NCBI GenBank assembly: GCA_021815935.1
Contig: JAKAZH010000031.1
Coordinates: 1-13,161, forward strand
DNA length: 13,161 nucleotides
DNA from: Actinomycetes bacterium
GTDB lineage: Bacteria; Actinomycetota; Acidimicrobiia; Acidimicrobiales; Palsa-688
Reading direction: 5' to 3'
Both the position numbers and the translations under genes were made by a program. Position 1 is the stretch's first letter; the number at the start of each line of letters is the position of its first letter. This document shows, piece after piece, positions 1 to 7,083 of this stretch. The notes beneath the pieces were generated by a model that saw only the letters and a list, made by a program, of their open reading frames with translations, was not told the origin of the DNA and did not search any database.

Positions 1-1
1 A

Positions 2-595
2 CGCCACCCAACAGTCGACTTCAACTTCGCCAGCCCACTGGGCGTCGCGCGGGCGGCGGTGGAAGTCCTTGGGACCGCGGTGGTCGAAGCGTCGGCGGGA
101 GGGCTGGCGCTGCTTGTGGTGTCGCGAGGCACGTCGGACCCCGACGCTAACGGCGACTCGTTCAAAGCTGCGCGACTGATAGCGGAATGGACGGGGGCGC
201 CGACCTTCAGCGTCGGCTTCAGCGGGGTAACGACGCCGACCGTTCTCGACGCGGCTCAAACGCTTGCGACGCTCGGCTATAGGAGGATCGCGCTGTCGTG
301 GTGGTACCTGTGCTACGGACTTCTCATCGAGCGCGGACGTGACGAGCTGGCGGGCTGGGCGGCGACGGCGGGAGTCGAACTGGTCGACTGCGGCCACCTC
401 GGTCCAGACGCGCGCCTCGTGGAGCCGATCGTGGCTCGCTTCAGCGAGTCCCTCGTAGGTGGCTCGGCGGTGAACTGCGACGCCTGCTCCTACAGGGCCC
501 CGTGGCCGGGCATCGAGGGACGGGTAGGCCAAGCCGTCGGGGTCGGCCACTCCCACCTGGCCGTGGAACACCGCGTTCACGCACACGGCGCCTGA
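2..595 (+). CDS. Sirohydrochlorin chelatase, CbiX type (5' part outside window)
   Basis: The frame is open from the second base of the window to a TGA at 593-595, so the N-terminal part lies outside; GTG 59 is only an internal codon. The visible protein begins with the end of a first CbiX half (VDFNFASPLG) and continues with a second half opening on VSRGTSDPDANGD, the usual VGRGSSDPDAN-type signature, followed by the SGVTTPTVLDA segment. The C-terminus has the NCDACSYR motif, matching the CDTC-YR-type tail of actinobacterial CbiX proteins, then a His-rich end (GHSH, EH, HAH). Family members insert Co(II) or Fe(II) into sirohydrochlorin for cobalamin or siroheme synthesis in the cytoplasm. Cobalt and iron chelation cannot be told apart here, and the catalytic His of the first half is not visible. 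The gene is tail-to-tail with the Rrf2 gene, 4 bases away. Confidence 0.85.
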   Translation, partial: RHPTVDFNFASPLGVARAAVEVLGTAVVEASAGGLALLVVSRGTSDPDANGDSFKAARLIAEWTGAPTFSVGFSGVTTPTVLDAAQTLATLGYRRIALSWWYLCYGLLIERGRDELAGWAATAGVELVDCGHLGPDARLVEPIVARFSESLVGGSAVNCDACSYRAPWPGIEGRVGQAVGVGHSHLAVEHRVHAHGA

Positions 596-599
596 TCTG

Positions 600-1031
600 T
601 CAGCCGGCCGGTATGCCGCGAGATCGCGCCGCGATGTCCGCGAGCGTGAAGGAATCCAAGTGGCGGCGCATATGAACCCCGACCTCGGACCAAACGGCGA
701 GGAGGATGCACTGACCCTCGTGGTCGCAAGCCCCGTTCTGGTGGGGTTCGCCGAAGTCGCCCGCCTGAATAGGCCCGTCGACGGCGCTCACGATCTGGCC
801 GAGCGTGATCTCCTCGGGCGGCCTGGCGAGAATGTACCCGCCGCCAACCCCCCGTTTGGACCGGACGATTCCGGCGCCTTTCAGGGCGAGCAGGATCTGC
901 TCCAGGTAGGGCTGGGGAAGACCGGTCCGTTCCGCGACGTCTCGAACCGAAGTCGGATCCGACTCTCCGTCGTGGAGCGCCAGCGACAGAAGTGCCCTGC
1001 TGGCGTAGTCCCCCCGGGTCGAAACCTTCAC
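600..1031 (-). CDS. Rrf2-family transcriptional regulator
   Basis: A 143-residue cytoplasmic DNA-binding protein beginning MKVSTRGDYASRALLSLA, the classic Rrf2 N-terminus. A winged helix-turn-helix covers roughly residues 1-65 (SVRDVAERTGLPQPYLEQIL as the recognition region, then the wing SKRGVGGGYILARP), followed by the GQIVSAVDGP segment. The sensor region has C102-x5-C108, but the place of the third Cys of IscR/NsrR is W114, so a canonical three-Cys Fe-S site is missing. I chose GTG 1031 over in-frame GTG 1037: it gives the normal family N-terminus, and a TACCAT hexamer at 1043-1038 lies exactly six bases before it, as in leaderless actinobacterial mRNAs. It diverges from the phosphodiesterase gene, so self-regulation and control of that operon are plausible. 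The inducing signal is unknown; Fe-S, redox and cysteine status are the family's usual ones. Confidence 0.9.
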   Translation of the reverse strand: MKVSTRGDYASRALLSLALHDGESDPTSVRDVAERTGLPQPYLEQILLALKGAGIVRSKRGVGGGYILARPPEEITLGQIVSAVDGPIQAGDFGEPHQNGACDHEGQCILLAVWSEVGVHMRRHLDSFTLADIAARSRGIPAG

Positions 1032-1037
1032 CGTCAC

Positions 1038-1043
1038 ATGGTA
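1038..1043 (-). promoter_or_regulatory. Leaderless -10 element of the Rrf2 gene
   Basis: Reading leftward, TACCAT fits the actinobacterial TANNNT -10 consensus. It ends six bases before GTG 1031, so transcription would begin at or next to the start codon. No Shine-Dalgarno is visible in front of either GTG. Its -35 region would fall at about 1061-1066, inside the first codons of the divergent gene. Confidence 0.55.
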
Positions 1044-1047
1044 GCTC

Positions 1048-1053
1048 TAGGGT
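1048..1053 (+). promoter_or_regulatory. Leaderless -10 element of the phosphodiesterase-bpa-dnaE cluster
   Basis: TAGGGT fits TANNNT and ends six bases before GTG 1060, the leaderless spacing. There is no Shine-Dalgarno ahead of GTG 1060. The element lies only 4 bases from the opposing Rrf2 -10 (1038-1043), so two polymerases could hardly occupy both promoters at once. Confidence 0.55.
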
Positions 1054-1059
1054 GGTGCC

Positions 1060-2208
1060 GTGACCTTGACTGATGCGCGCCGGCCGCCGGCGGTAGTCCC
1101 GGACTACCGGGGCGCCAACCTCGCGACCGTGGTGCCTGCGCTGATGGGACCCCCAGGCCACCGGCCGGTGTGGCTTCCGGGGCCCGCGTCTTCAGCCGAG
1201 CAGGTTGTCCTGCTCGTGGTGGACGGGCTCGGCTGGCTGCAGCTCACGGAGCGCCTCGGGATGCTCGCCAACATCTCGCAGCTGGAGGGTCGCCCTGTCA
1301 CGTCGGTGGTGCCCAGCACGACCGCGACGGCCCTCACGTCGCTCGTCGTCGGAGCTCCCCCTGCAAGTCACGGCCTTGTCGGCTACAAGGTGGTCGTGGA
1401 CGGACCACAGGCTCCGGAGGTCATGAACGTCCTCAAATGGAGGACGAAGTCCGGCGACGCCCGTGCGTTCGTGGATCCCACGACGTTTCAGGCGTGCACC
1501 CCGTTCGGGGGTGTCAGCGTGCCGGTAGTGAGCAAAGCGGACTTCGCCGGGTCCGGCTTCACTGTCGCCCACCAGCGCGGCGCCCGCCAAGTCGGCTGGA
1601 ACCAGGTTTCCGAAATGGCTGTCGACGTTGAGCGCCTTGTATCGGCGGGGGAGCCTTTCGTGTACGCGTACTACGACGGGGTCGACAAGATCGCCCACGC
1701 CAAAGGGTTCGGCCCGTACTACGACGCGGAGCTTGTTGCGTTGGACCGGATAGTCGGCGACATCCTTGATGTCCTGGCGAACAGCGCCGCTCTGGTCGTG
1801 ACCGCCGACCACGGCCAAGTCGAGGTCGGCCCGAACCTCGTAGATCTCGACGTCGAGCGCATCGGGGGGGTGTCGATGACAAGTGGGGAGGCGCGCCTGC
1901 GTTGGCTTCACTGCGCCGACCGGGACTCGGGCGCCGCGGAGCGCCTCGCCGCCAAAGTGAGGGACCTATACGGTCACCAGGCGTGGGTAGCGACGTTCGA
2001 GGAGGTCGAGCGGCTGGGATGGTTCGGCGGTCCGATCGGTCCGACTGTACGGGCGAGGCTTGGAGACGTAGCCATCGCAGCCTTCGAGCCGATCGCTTTC
2101 GTGGAGCCGTCAGATTCTCCGGAGAGCCGCAAGCTTGTTTGCAGGCACGGATCGCTCACACCTGCGGAGATGTTTGTTCCTCTCGTCGCCGGTCGCGGCA
2201 GACTGTAG
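1060..2208 (+). CDS. Alkaline-phosphatase-superfamily phosphodiesterase / nucleotide pyrophosphatase
   Basis: A 382-residue protein of the type I phosphodiesterase / nucleotide pyrophosphatase group. Metal and catalytic motifs appear in the family order: VVDGLG with D55, the nucleophile loop VVPSTTATALTSL (T87/T88), YYDGVDKIAH with D209 and H213, TADHG with D250 and H251, and a final CRHG with H363. These make a two-metal site, normally zinc, that hydrolyses phosphomono- or diesters. The substrate cannot be read from the sequence. There is no signal peptide (the start is MTLTDARRPPAVVPDYRG), so a cytoplasmic location is likely, unlike secreted phosphatases. The GTG start is supported by the TAGGGT element six bases upstream. 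It is the first gene of a tight cluster, 4 bases ahead of bpa. A run of seven G lies at 1864-1870. Confidence 0.85.
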   Translation: MTLTDARRPPAVVPDYRGANLATVVPALMGPPGHRPVWLPGPASSAEQVVLLVVDGLGWLQLTERLGMLANISQLEGRPVTSVVPSTTATALTSLVVGAPPASHGLVGYKVVVDGPQAPEVMNVLKWRTKSGDARAFVDPTTFQACTPFGGVSVPVVSKADFAGSGFTVAHQRGARQVGWNQVSEMAVDVERLVSAGEPFVYAYYDGVDKIAHAKGFGPYYDAELVALDRIVGDILDVLANSAALVVTADHGQVEVGPNLVDLDVERIGGVSMTSGEARLRWLHCADRDSGAAERLAAKVRDLYGHQAWVATFEEVERLGWFGGPIGPTVRARLGDVAIAAFEPIAFVEPSDSPESRKLVCRHGSLTPAEMFVPLVAGRGRL

Positions 2209-2212
2209 GAAT

Positions 2213-2704
2213 ATGGCGAATCAGCAAAGCCCCGAACCGGTTTCAGAGCAGATCTTCGTAGTCGGGGTCGAGCCCGGCCAGGAGGCGCCAACGACGGATC
2301 GCGAGGCGGTCGAACAGCCGGGCAAGGTGATGCGGATCGGCTCGATGATCAAGCAGCTTCTCGACGAGGTCCGCCAAGCGCCGCTCGACGAGGCCTCCAG
2401 GACGCGCCTTCGAGAGATATACGACACTTCCGTCACGGAGCTCTCCGAAGGGTTGTCTACTGACCTGCGCGACGAGCTTGCGAGGCTGTCCTCCCCGTTC
2501 GGCCCGGGGGAGATTCCGAGCGAGTCCGAGCTTCGCGTGGCTCAAGCTCAGCTCGTCGGTTGGTTGGAAGGCCTGTTCCACGGAATCCAGGCGACTTTGT
2601 TCGCCCAGCAGATGGCAGCCCGTGCGCAGCTCGAGCAGATGCGCCAGCGCAGTCTTCCGGCCGGAACGTCAGACGAGGCGCCCCGCAGCGGAACCTACCT
2701 GTAG
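2213..2704 (+). CDS. bpa: Bacterial proteasome activator Bpa (DUF2587)
   Basis: A 163-residue homologue of mycobacterial Bpa (Rv3780). Bpa forms a dodecameric ring that docks on the 20S proteasome and opens its gate without ATP, letting unfolded or selected proteins enter without Pup tagging. The core, about residues 37-146, holds the diagnostic blocks KVMRIGSMIKQLLDEVR, RVAQAQLVGWLEGLFHGIQ and LFAQQMAARAQLEQMR, which form a helical bundle. The first 36 residues are acidic and probably disordered, as is a short linker before the tail. The protein ends GTYL (160-163), matching the GQYL tail whose Tyr-Leu end enters the proteasome alpha-ring pockets. The frame is open upstream of ATG 2213, but family length and the phosphodiesterase stop at 2208 favour this start; AGGA overlaps that stop, implying translational coupling. 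dnaE follows after 12 bases. Confidence 0.93.
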   Translation: MANQQSPEPVSEQIFVVGVEPGQEAPTTDREAVEQPGKVMRIGSMIKQLLDEVRQAPLDEASRTRLREIYDTSVTELSEGLSTDLRDELARLSSPFGPGEIPSESELRVAQAQLVGWLEGLFHGIQATLFAQQMAARAQLEQMRQRSLPAGTSDEAPRSGTYL

Positions 2705-2716
2705 GCGACCTGCATA

Positions 2717-5700
2717 GTGGGAGCATCCTTCACTCATCTCCATCAGCACACCGAGTTCTCGATGCTCGACGGTGCGGCGAGAATCCCCGATGTCATCGCG
2801 AGCGCTGTCAGGGACGGCCAGCCGGCGATCGGCATAACCGACCACGGAAACATGTACGGGGTCCTCGACTTCTATCAGGCTGCCCGTGATGCGGGGATAA
2901 AACCGATCATCGGCACGGAGGCCTATATGGCGGCCGAGTCCCGTTTCGAAAGGCCCGTCCGGCGTGGGCGCATCGACGACGGGGGGGGCGAGGGCGAAGC
3001 GGGGGAGAAGCTCTACTACCACCTCACTTTGCTCGCAGAGACCGACCAGGGCTACCGGAACCTGCTCAAGTTGTCATCCGACGCCTACCTGGAGGGCTAC
3101 TACTACAAGCCCCGATGCGACTGGGAGCTCCTGGAGCGCTACCACGAGGGCATCATCGCAACCACCGGCTGCCTCGGCGGGGTCGTCCTTCAGGCATTGC
3201 TTCGAGGTGACGCAGAGCGTGCCGTCACGCTCGCAGGCCGCCTGCAGGACATCTTCGGGCGTGAATCGATGTTCGTCGAACTACAGGACCACGGGCTGGC
3301 CGAACAGGAGAAGACCAACCCTGAGCTTGTCCGACTCGCAAAGCGCATCGGCGCACCGCTCCTGGCAACCAACGACAGCCACTACGTCTCACGCTCGGAC
3401 GCAGAAGCCCACGACGCCCTCCTGTGCGTGCAGACCGGCTCGGTCAAGGACGACCCCAAACGCTTCAAGTTTCACGGCGACGAGCACTACCTAAAGAGCG
3501 CCGCCGAGATGCGTCACCTCTTCGCGGAGCTTCCCGAGGCCTGCGACAACACCTTGTGGGTGGCAGAACGAGCTGATGTCAACATCATCTTCGGTCGGCC
3601 ACAGCTGCCGTCGTTCCCCCGCCCGGACGGCTTCGAGGATGCTGACAGCTACCTGCGGCATCTGACACTCGAAGGGGCGAGGCAGCGCTACGGTGACCCG
3701 GTCCCCGCCGAAGCGGCCGAACGCATCGACTTCGAGCTTTCGGTCATATCCGACATGGGTTTCTCCGACTACTTCCTCGTCGTGTGGGACCTCATACGCC
3801 ACGCGAAGGAGCTGGGCATCAGAGTGGGGCCGGGCAGGGGCAGCGCGGCCGGCTGCTGCGTCGCGTACTGCCTGCGGATCGTCGAGTTGGACCCGATCCG
3901 CTACCAGCTGCTCTTCGAGCGGTTCTTGAACCCTGGCCGTAAGCAGATGCCCGACATCGACATGGACTTCGACGAGCGGTACCGCTCCGAGATGATCCGC
4001 TACGCGGCCGAACGTTACGGGTGGGACAGGGTCGCGCAGATCGTCACTTTTTCCACGATCAAAGCTCGGGCAGCGGTCCGTGATGCCGCCCGCGTCCTCG
4101 GCTACCCCTACGGCCTCGGGGACCGCATCGCGAAGATGATGCCGCCGCTCGTCATGGGACGCGACACGCCGCTGTGGGCTTGCCTGGAGGAGAGCCCGAA
4201 GTACGCCGACGGCTTCAAGCAGGCTTCCGAGCTTCGCGAGCTCGTGGCCGCAGACCCCGACGCTGCGAAAGTGGTCGAGGTCGCCCGCGGGCTTGAAGGC
4301 ATGCGACGCCAAGACGGGATCCACGCAGCGGCGGTCGTCATATCCGGGGACCCGCTCACGGACCACCTTCCGATCCAGCGCAAGCCCGATCCGGGCGGCA
4401 GGGTCGAGGATGCGCCGATCGTCACCCAGTACGAAATGCACGGTGTCGAGGACCTCGGTCTGCTAAAGATGGACTTCCTCGGACTTCGCAACCTGTCGGT
4501 GATCGAGCGGGCACTGGACCTGATAGAAGCGACCACCGGGGAACGGCCCGACATCGACAGGGTTCCCCTCGACGACCCGAAAGTCTTCGAGATGCTGCAG
4601 CGAGGAGACACGATCGGCGTGTTCCAGCTCGAAGGCGGTCCGATGCGGAACCTGGTGAAGTCGCTCGCCCCTACCGGCTTCGAGGACGTCGCGGCGCTGG
4701 TCGCCCTCTACCGTCCCGGCCCGATGGCCGCGAACATGCACAACGACTACGCGGACCGCAAAAACCGTCGCAAGCCGGTCGTGTACCAGCACCCCGACAT
4801 GGAGGAGGTGCTCGGCAACACCTACGGGCTTTGCATCTACCAGGAGCAGATGATGCTCCTCGCCACGAAGTTCGCCGGCTACAGCCTCGCCGAGGCGGAC
4901 AACCTGCGGAAGGCGGCAGGGAAGAAGATCCGCGAGGTGATGACCGAAGAACGCGAGAAGTTCGAGGAGGGCTGCGAGACGGCCGGCTACGGCCGTGCGG
5001 TCGGCAAGATGCTCTTCGACATCATCGAGCCTTTCGCCGATTACGGGTTCAACCGCAGCCACGCTTTCGGCTACGGCTACGTCAGCTACCAGACCGCCTG
5101 GCTCAAGGCCAACTTCACGGCACAGTACCTCGCAGCGCTTCTCACAAGCGTCAAAGACGACAAGGACAAGACGGCGGTGTACCTAGCCGAATGCCGCGCC
5201 CAGGGCATCGAAGTCCTCGTGCCTGACATCAACGTGGCGACCTCCGAGTTCACCGCGACCGAGGTGCTCGCCGAGGATGGATCAAGGCGGTGGGTGATAC
5301 CTTTCGGTCTTTCGGCCATCCGCAACGTCGGTGAGGCGCTCGTCGACCGGATGATCGCGGAGCGCGTCGACGGGCGGCCGTTCGTCGACTTCTACGACTG
5401 GTGCTCCCGGGTCGACCCCGCAGCGTTGAACAAGCGCACAGTGGAGTCGCTCATCAAGGCGGGCGCGTTCGACTCGCTCGGCCATCCCCGCCAAGGGCTC
5501 ATGCTGGTGTACGAGACGATCATCGACAGGACGCTCGCCCGCCGACGAGAGGCCGACCAGGGGGTCATGAGCCTCTTCGGGGATCTCGGCGCCGAGACGT
5601 CGTTCTTCGACGACGCGAGGGTTACGATCCCTGACCAGGACTTCGACAAGGCCACCCGCCTCGCGTTCGAGAAGGAGATGCTGGGACTGTACCTGTCGGA

Positions 5701-6316
5701 CCATCCGCTCAAAGGGCTGGAAGGTACCATCTCGCGCCGCTGCGACGTGACCGTCGCCGAGCTTCGCGACCAGGCGGCCAGGGAGGGGGCCGGCGAAGTC
5801 GGCCCCCGGTTAGGGGGTGGGTTCAAGGGGAGGGACGCGGACGTGCGCTCCGTCGGGGGGGTCGTAAGCGGCCTTGTCCGCAAGTACACCAAGCGCGGCG
5901 ACTTGATGGCAACCTTCAACTTGGAGGACCTGTCGTCGTCAATCGAGGTATGGGTGTTCCCGAAGACGATGGCCTCAGTCGGTCACCTGCTCGGCGATGA
6001 CGGCGTCGTGGTCGTCAAGGGGCGCCTCGACCAGCGTGACGACACTCCGAAACTGATCTGTATGGATGTGGAGAAAGTCGAAGGCCGCGACGACGAGATC
6101 GTTTCTTTGCACATCCAAGTTCCGTTGCAGGCTTTTAGCGCAGATAGAGCCCAACGTCTCAAGGAGGTGCTGAGCGGCCACCCAGGCATGTCGCCCGTCC
6201 TGGTGCACCTGGGGGACAAGTGCCTTCGCTTGCCTTCGGAGTTCTGGGTGGAGCCGACTGGCGGGTTGACCGCGGAGCTTCGCGAGCTTCTCGGGCCGAG
6301 CGCGGTTTCGCTATGA
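2717..6316 (+). CDS. dnaE: DNA polymerase III alpha subunit (DnaE1 type)
   Basis: A 1199-residue replicative polymerase, normal length for DnaE1. The N-terminal PHP domain (about 1-290) keeps all nine metal ligands of the proofreading PHP exonuclease by my alignment to the mycobacterial enzyme: H9, H11, D18, H43, E68, H102, C152, D220 and H222. The C-family catalytic core has GPGRGSAAG, the PDIDMDFDER motif (412-421) with two catalytic Asp, and the third in LLKMDFLGLR (D586). A fingers/tandem-HhH region follows, with GFNRSHAFGYGYVSYQTAWL and later AIRNVGEALV. The internal beta-clamp motif is QGVMSLF (948-954). A Gly-rich linker leads to an OB fold (about 1045-1130). GTG 2717 gives the standard start MGASFTHLHQHTEFSMLDG. 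It is last in the phosphodiesterase-bpa-dnaE cluster. Runs of eight G (2981-2988) and seven G (5855-5861) lie inside the gene. Confidence 0.97.
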   Translation: MGASFTHLHQHTEFSMLDGAARIPDVIASAVRDGQPAIGITDHGNMYGVLDFYQAARDAGIKPIIGTEAYMAAESRFERPVRRGRIDDGGGEGEAGEKLYYHLTLLAETDQGYRNLLKLSSDAYLEGYYYKPRCDWELLERYHEGIIATTGCLGGVVLQALLRGDAERAVTLAGRLQDIFGRESMFVELQDHGLAEQEKTNPELVRLAKRIGAPLLATNDSHYVSRSDAEAHDALLCVQTGSVKDDPKRFKFHGDEHYLKSAAEMRHLFAELPEACDNTLWVAERADVNIIFGRPQLPSFPRPDGFEDADSYLRHLTLEGARQRYGDPVPAEAAERIDFELSVISDMGFSDYFLVVWDLIRHAKELGIRVGPGRGSAAGCCVAYCLRIVELDPIRYQLLFERFLNPGRKQMPDIDMDFDERYRSEMIRYAAERYGWDRVAQIVTFSTIKARAAVRDAARVLGYPYGLGDRIAKMMPPLVMGRDTPLWACLEESPKYADGFKQASELRELVAADPDAAKVVEVARGLEGMRRQDGIHAAAVVISGDPLTDHLPIQRKPDPGGRVEDAPIVTQYEMHGVEDLGLLKMDFLGLRNLSVIERALDLIEATTGERPDIDRVPLDDPKVFEMLQRGDTIGVFQLEGGPMRNLVKSLAPTGFEDVAALVALYRPGPMAANMHNDYADRKNRRKPVVYQHPDMEEVLGNTYGLCIYQEQMMLLATKFAGYSLAEADNLRKAAGKKIREVMTEEREKFEEGCETAGYGRAVGKMLFDIIEPFADYGFNRSHAFGYGYVSYQTAWLKANFTAQYLAALLTSVKDDKDKTAVYLAECRAQGIEVLVPDINVATSEFTATEVLAEDGSRRWVIPFGLSAIRNVGEALVDRMIAERVDGRPFVDFYDWCSRVDPAALNKRTVESLIKAGAFDSLGHPRQGLMLVYETIIDRTLARRREADQGVMSLFGDLGAETSFFDDARVTIPDQDFDKATRLAFEKEMLGLYLSDHPLKGLEGTISRRCDVTVAELRDQAAREGAGEVGPRLGGGFKGRDADVRSVGGVVSGLVRKYTKRGDLMATFNLEDLSSSIEVWVFPKTMASVGHLLGDDGVVVVKGRLDQRDDTPKLICMDVEKVEGRDDEIVSLHIQVPLQAFSADRAQRLKEVLSGHPGMSPVLVHLGDKCLRLPSEFWVEPTGGLTAELRELLGPSAVSL

Positions 6317-6329
6317 CGTCCCGGCGGCC

Positions 6330-6335
6330 TAAACT
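6330..6335 (+). promoter_or_regulatory. Possible -10 element before the 6375 gene
   Basis: TAAACT fits TANNNT in the 58-base gap after dnaE and would start RNA near 6342, giving a leader of about 33 bases that contains the AGGAGA ribosome binding site at 6358-6363. No convincing -35 is visible. Read-through from dnaE is the alternative. Confidence 0.3.
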
Positions 6336-6374
6336 GTATGGGCGGAGACAGTGGGTTAGGAGATCAATCTACGC

Positions 6375-7046
6375 ATGAGACTGGAAGCGGAAACGAAGGA
6401 CTGCACCGCACTTTCGGACGCCGAGCTCGCCGAGATGGCGGATATGGTCGTCGACGGACCTGCGGGTTTTGACATCGGCCTCATATCGAAGCAACCCGAG
6501 GCCTGGGTTCTCATCACCCAGGTCAGAGAGTCCGGGCACCTGCGTGGCTTCTCTTTTTGCACCCTGGAGCGCATAGGAGGAACGCCGTGCGTCCTGTGGG
6601 GGCTCGCATCGGTCGCTCGCGGTCCAGGGTCGTCCGAAATCCTCGAAGAGATCCGGGCGGCGCAGCTCCACAGGGCCGTCCTGGCGTTCCCTGACGAGGA
6701 CGTCCTCATCGGAACGCGCTTTCTCAGTCCCGGTGGGTTCGCAACTTTCGCCAGTTTCGAGGATATCTGCCCCCGGCCTGGTCACAAGCCGAGCGGCGAG
6801 GAGCGGGCGTGGAGCCGCCGCCTCGCGAAGCGTTTCGGGGCGGAGGGGCGCATCGACGACCGCTCGTTCATCGTCACCGGCGACGGAAGCGCCGTCGGCT
6901 TGTTCGACTTCGACGTCGACGATCCGGATTCCATCGATCCGGAGGTGGCGTCACTCATGGAGCCCCTCGACAGCGATCGACGTGATGTCCTGATCTCGTT
7001 CGGTTGGGCTATGGCCGAGGATCTCGCGGCCAAATACTCCGCCTAG
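6375..7046 (+). CDS. Conserved-looking protein of unknown function, possibly GNAT-like fold
   Basis: A 223-residue soluble protein with no signal peptide and no membrane segment. I do not recognise a named family. The middle (about 45-125) alternates strands and helices in a way that recalls a GNAT acyltransferase core: a strand pair in GHLRGFSFCTLERIGGTPCVLWGLASV, a helix SSEILEEIRAAQL, then a strand and turn in DVLIGTRFLSPGG. However, the acetyl-CoA pyrophosphate loop (R/Q-x-x-G-x-G/A) is not clear, so catalysis is doubtful. The C-terminal part is acidic (FDFDVDDPDSIDPEV) and ends in a helix. Start ATG 6375 is backed by AGGAGA at 6358-6363, 11 bases upstream. It lies 58 bases after dnaE on the same strand and converges on the next gene with a 37-base gap. 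Codon use matches the neighbours, so it is surely a gene; the function is open. Confidence 0.8.
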   Translation: MRLEAETKDCTALSDAELAEMADMVVDGPAGFDIGLISKQPEAWVLITQVRESGHLRGFSFCTLERIGGTPCVLWGLASVARGPGSSEILEEIRAAQLHRAVLAFPDEDVLIGTRFLSPGGFATFASFEDICPRPGHKPSGEERAWSRRLAKRFGAEGRIDDRSFIVTGDGSAVGLFDFDVDDPDSIDPEVASLMEPLDSDRRDVLISFGWAMAEDLAAKYSA

Positions 7047-7083
7047 CGACAGCCTCTCGCAACCGATACTGCACGCTTGCGCC

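Noticed and set aside
1192..1911. 239-codon minus-strand frame inside the phosphodiesterase gene.
   Set aside because: It is antisense to conserved catalytic motifs and has Arg/His-rich low-information content; it is a shadow of the real gene.
3491..4441. Open frame of 316 codons on the minus strand inside dnaE.
   Set aside because: It is fully antisense to the conserved polymerase core and is explained by the high G/C third-position bias of dnaE; the translation shows no recognisable domain.
4229..6285. GAGCTTCGCGA recurring at 4229, 5759 and 6275, considered as a dispersed DNA motif.
   Set aside because: All copies are in the same reading frame encoding Glu-Leu-Arg; codon preference explains them.
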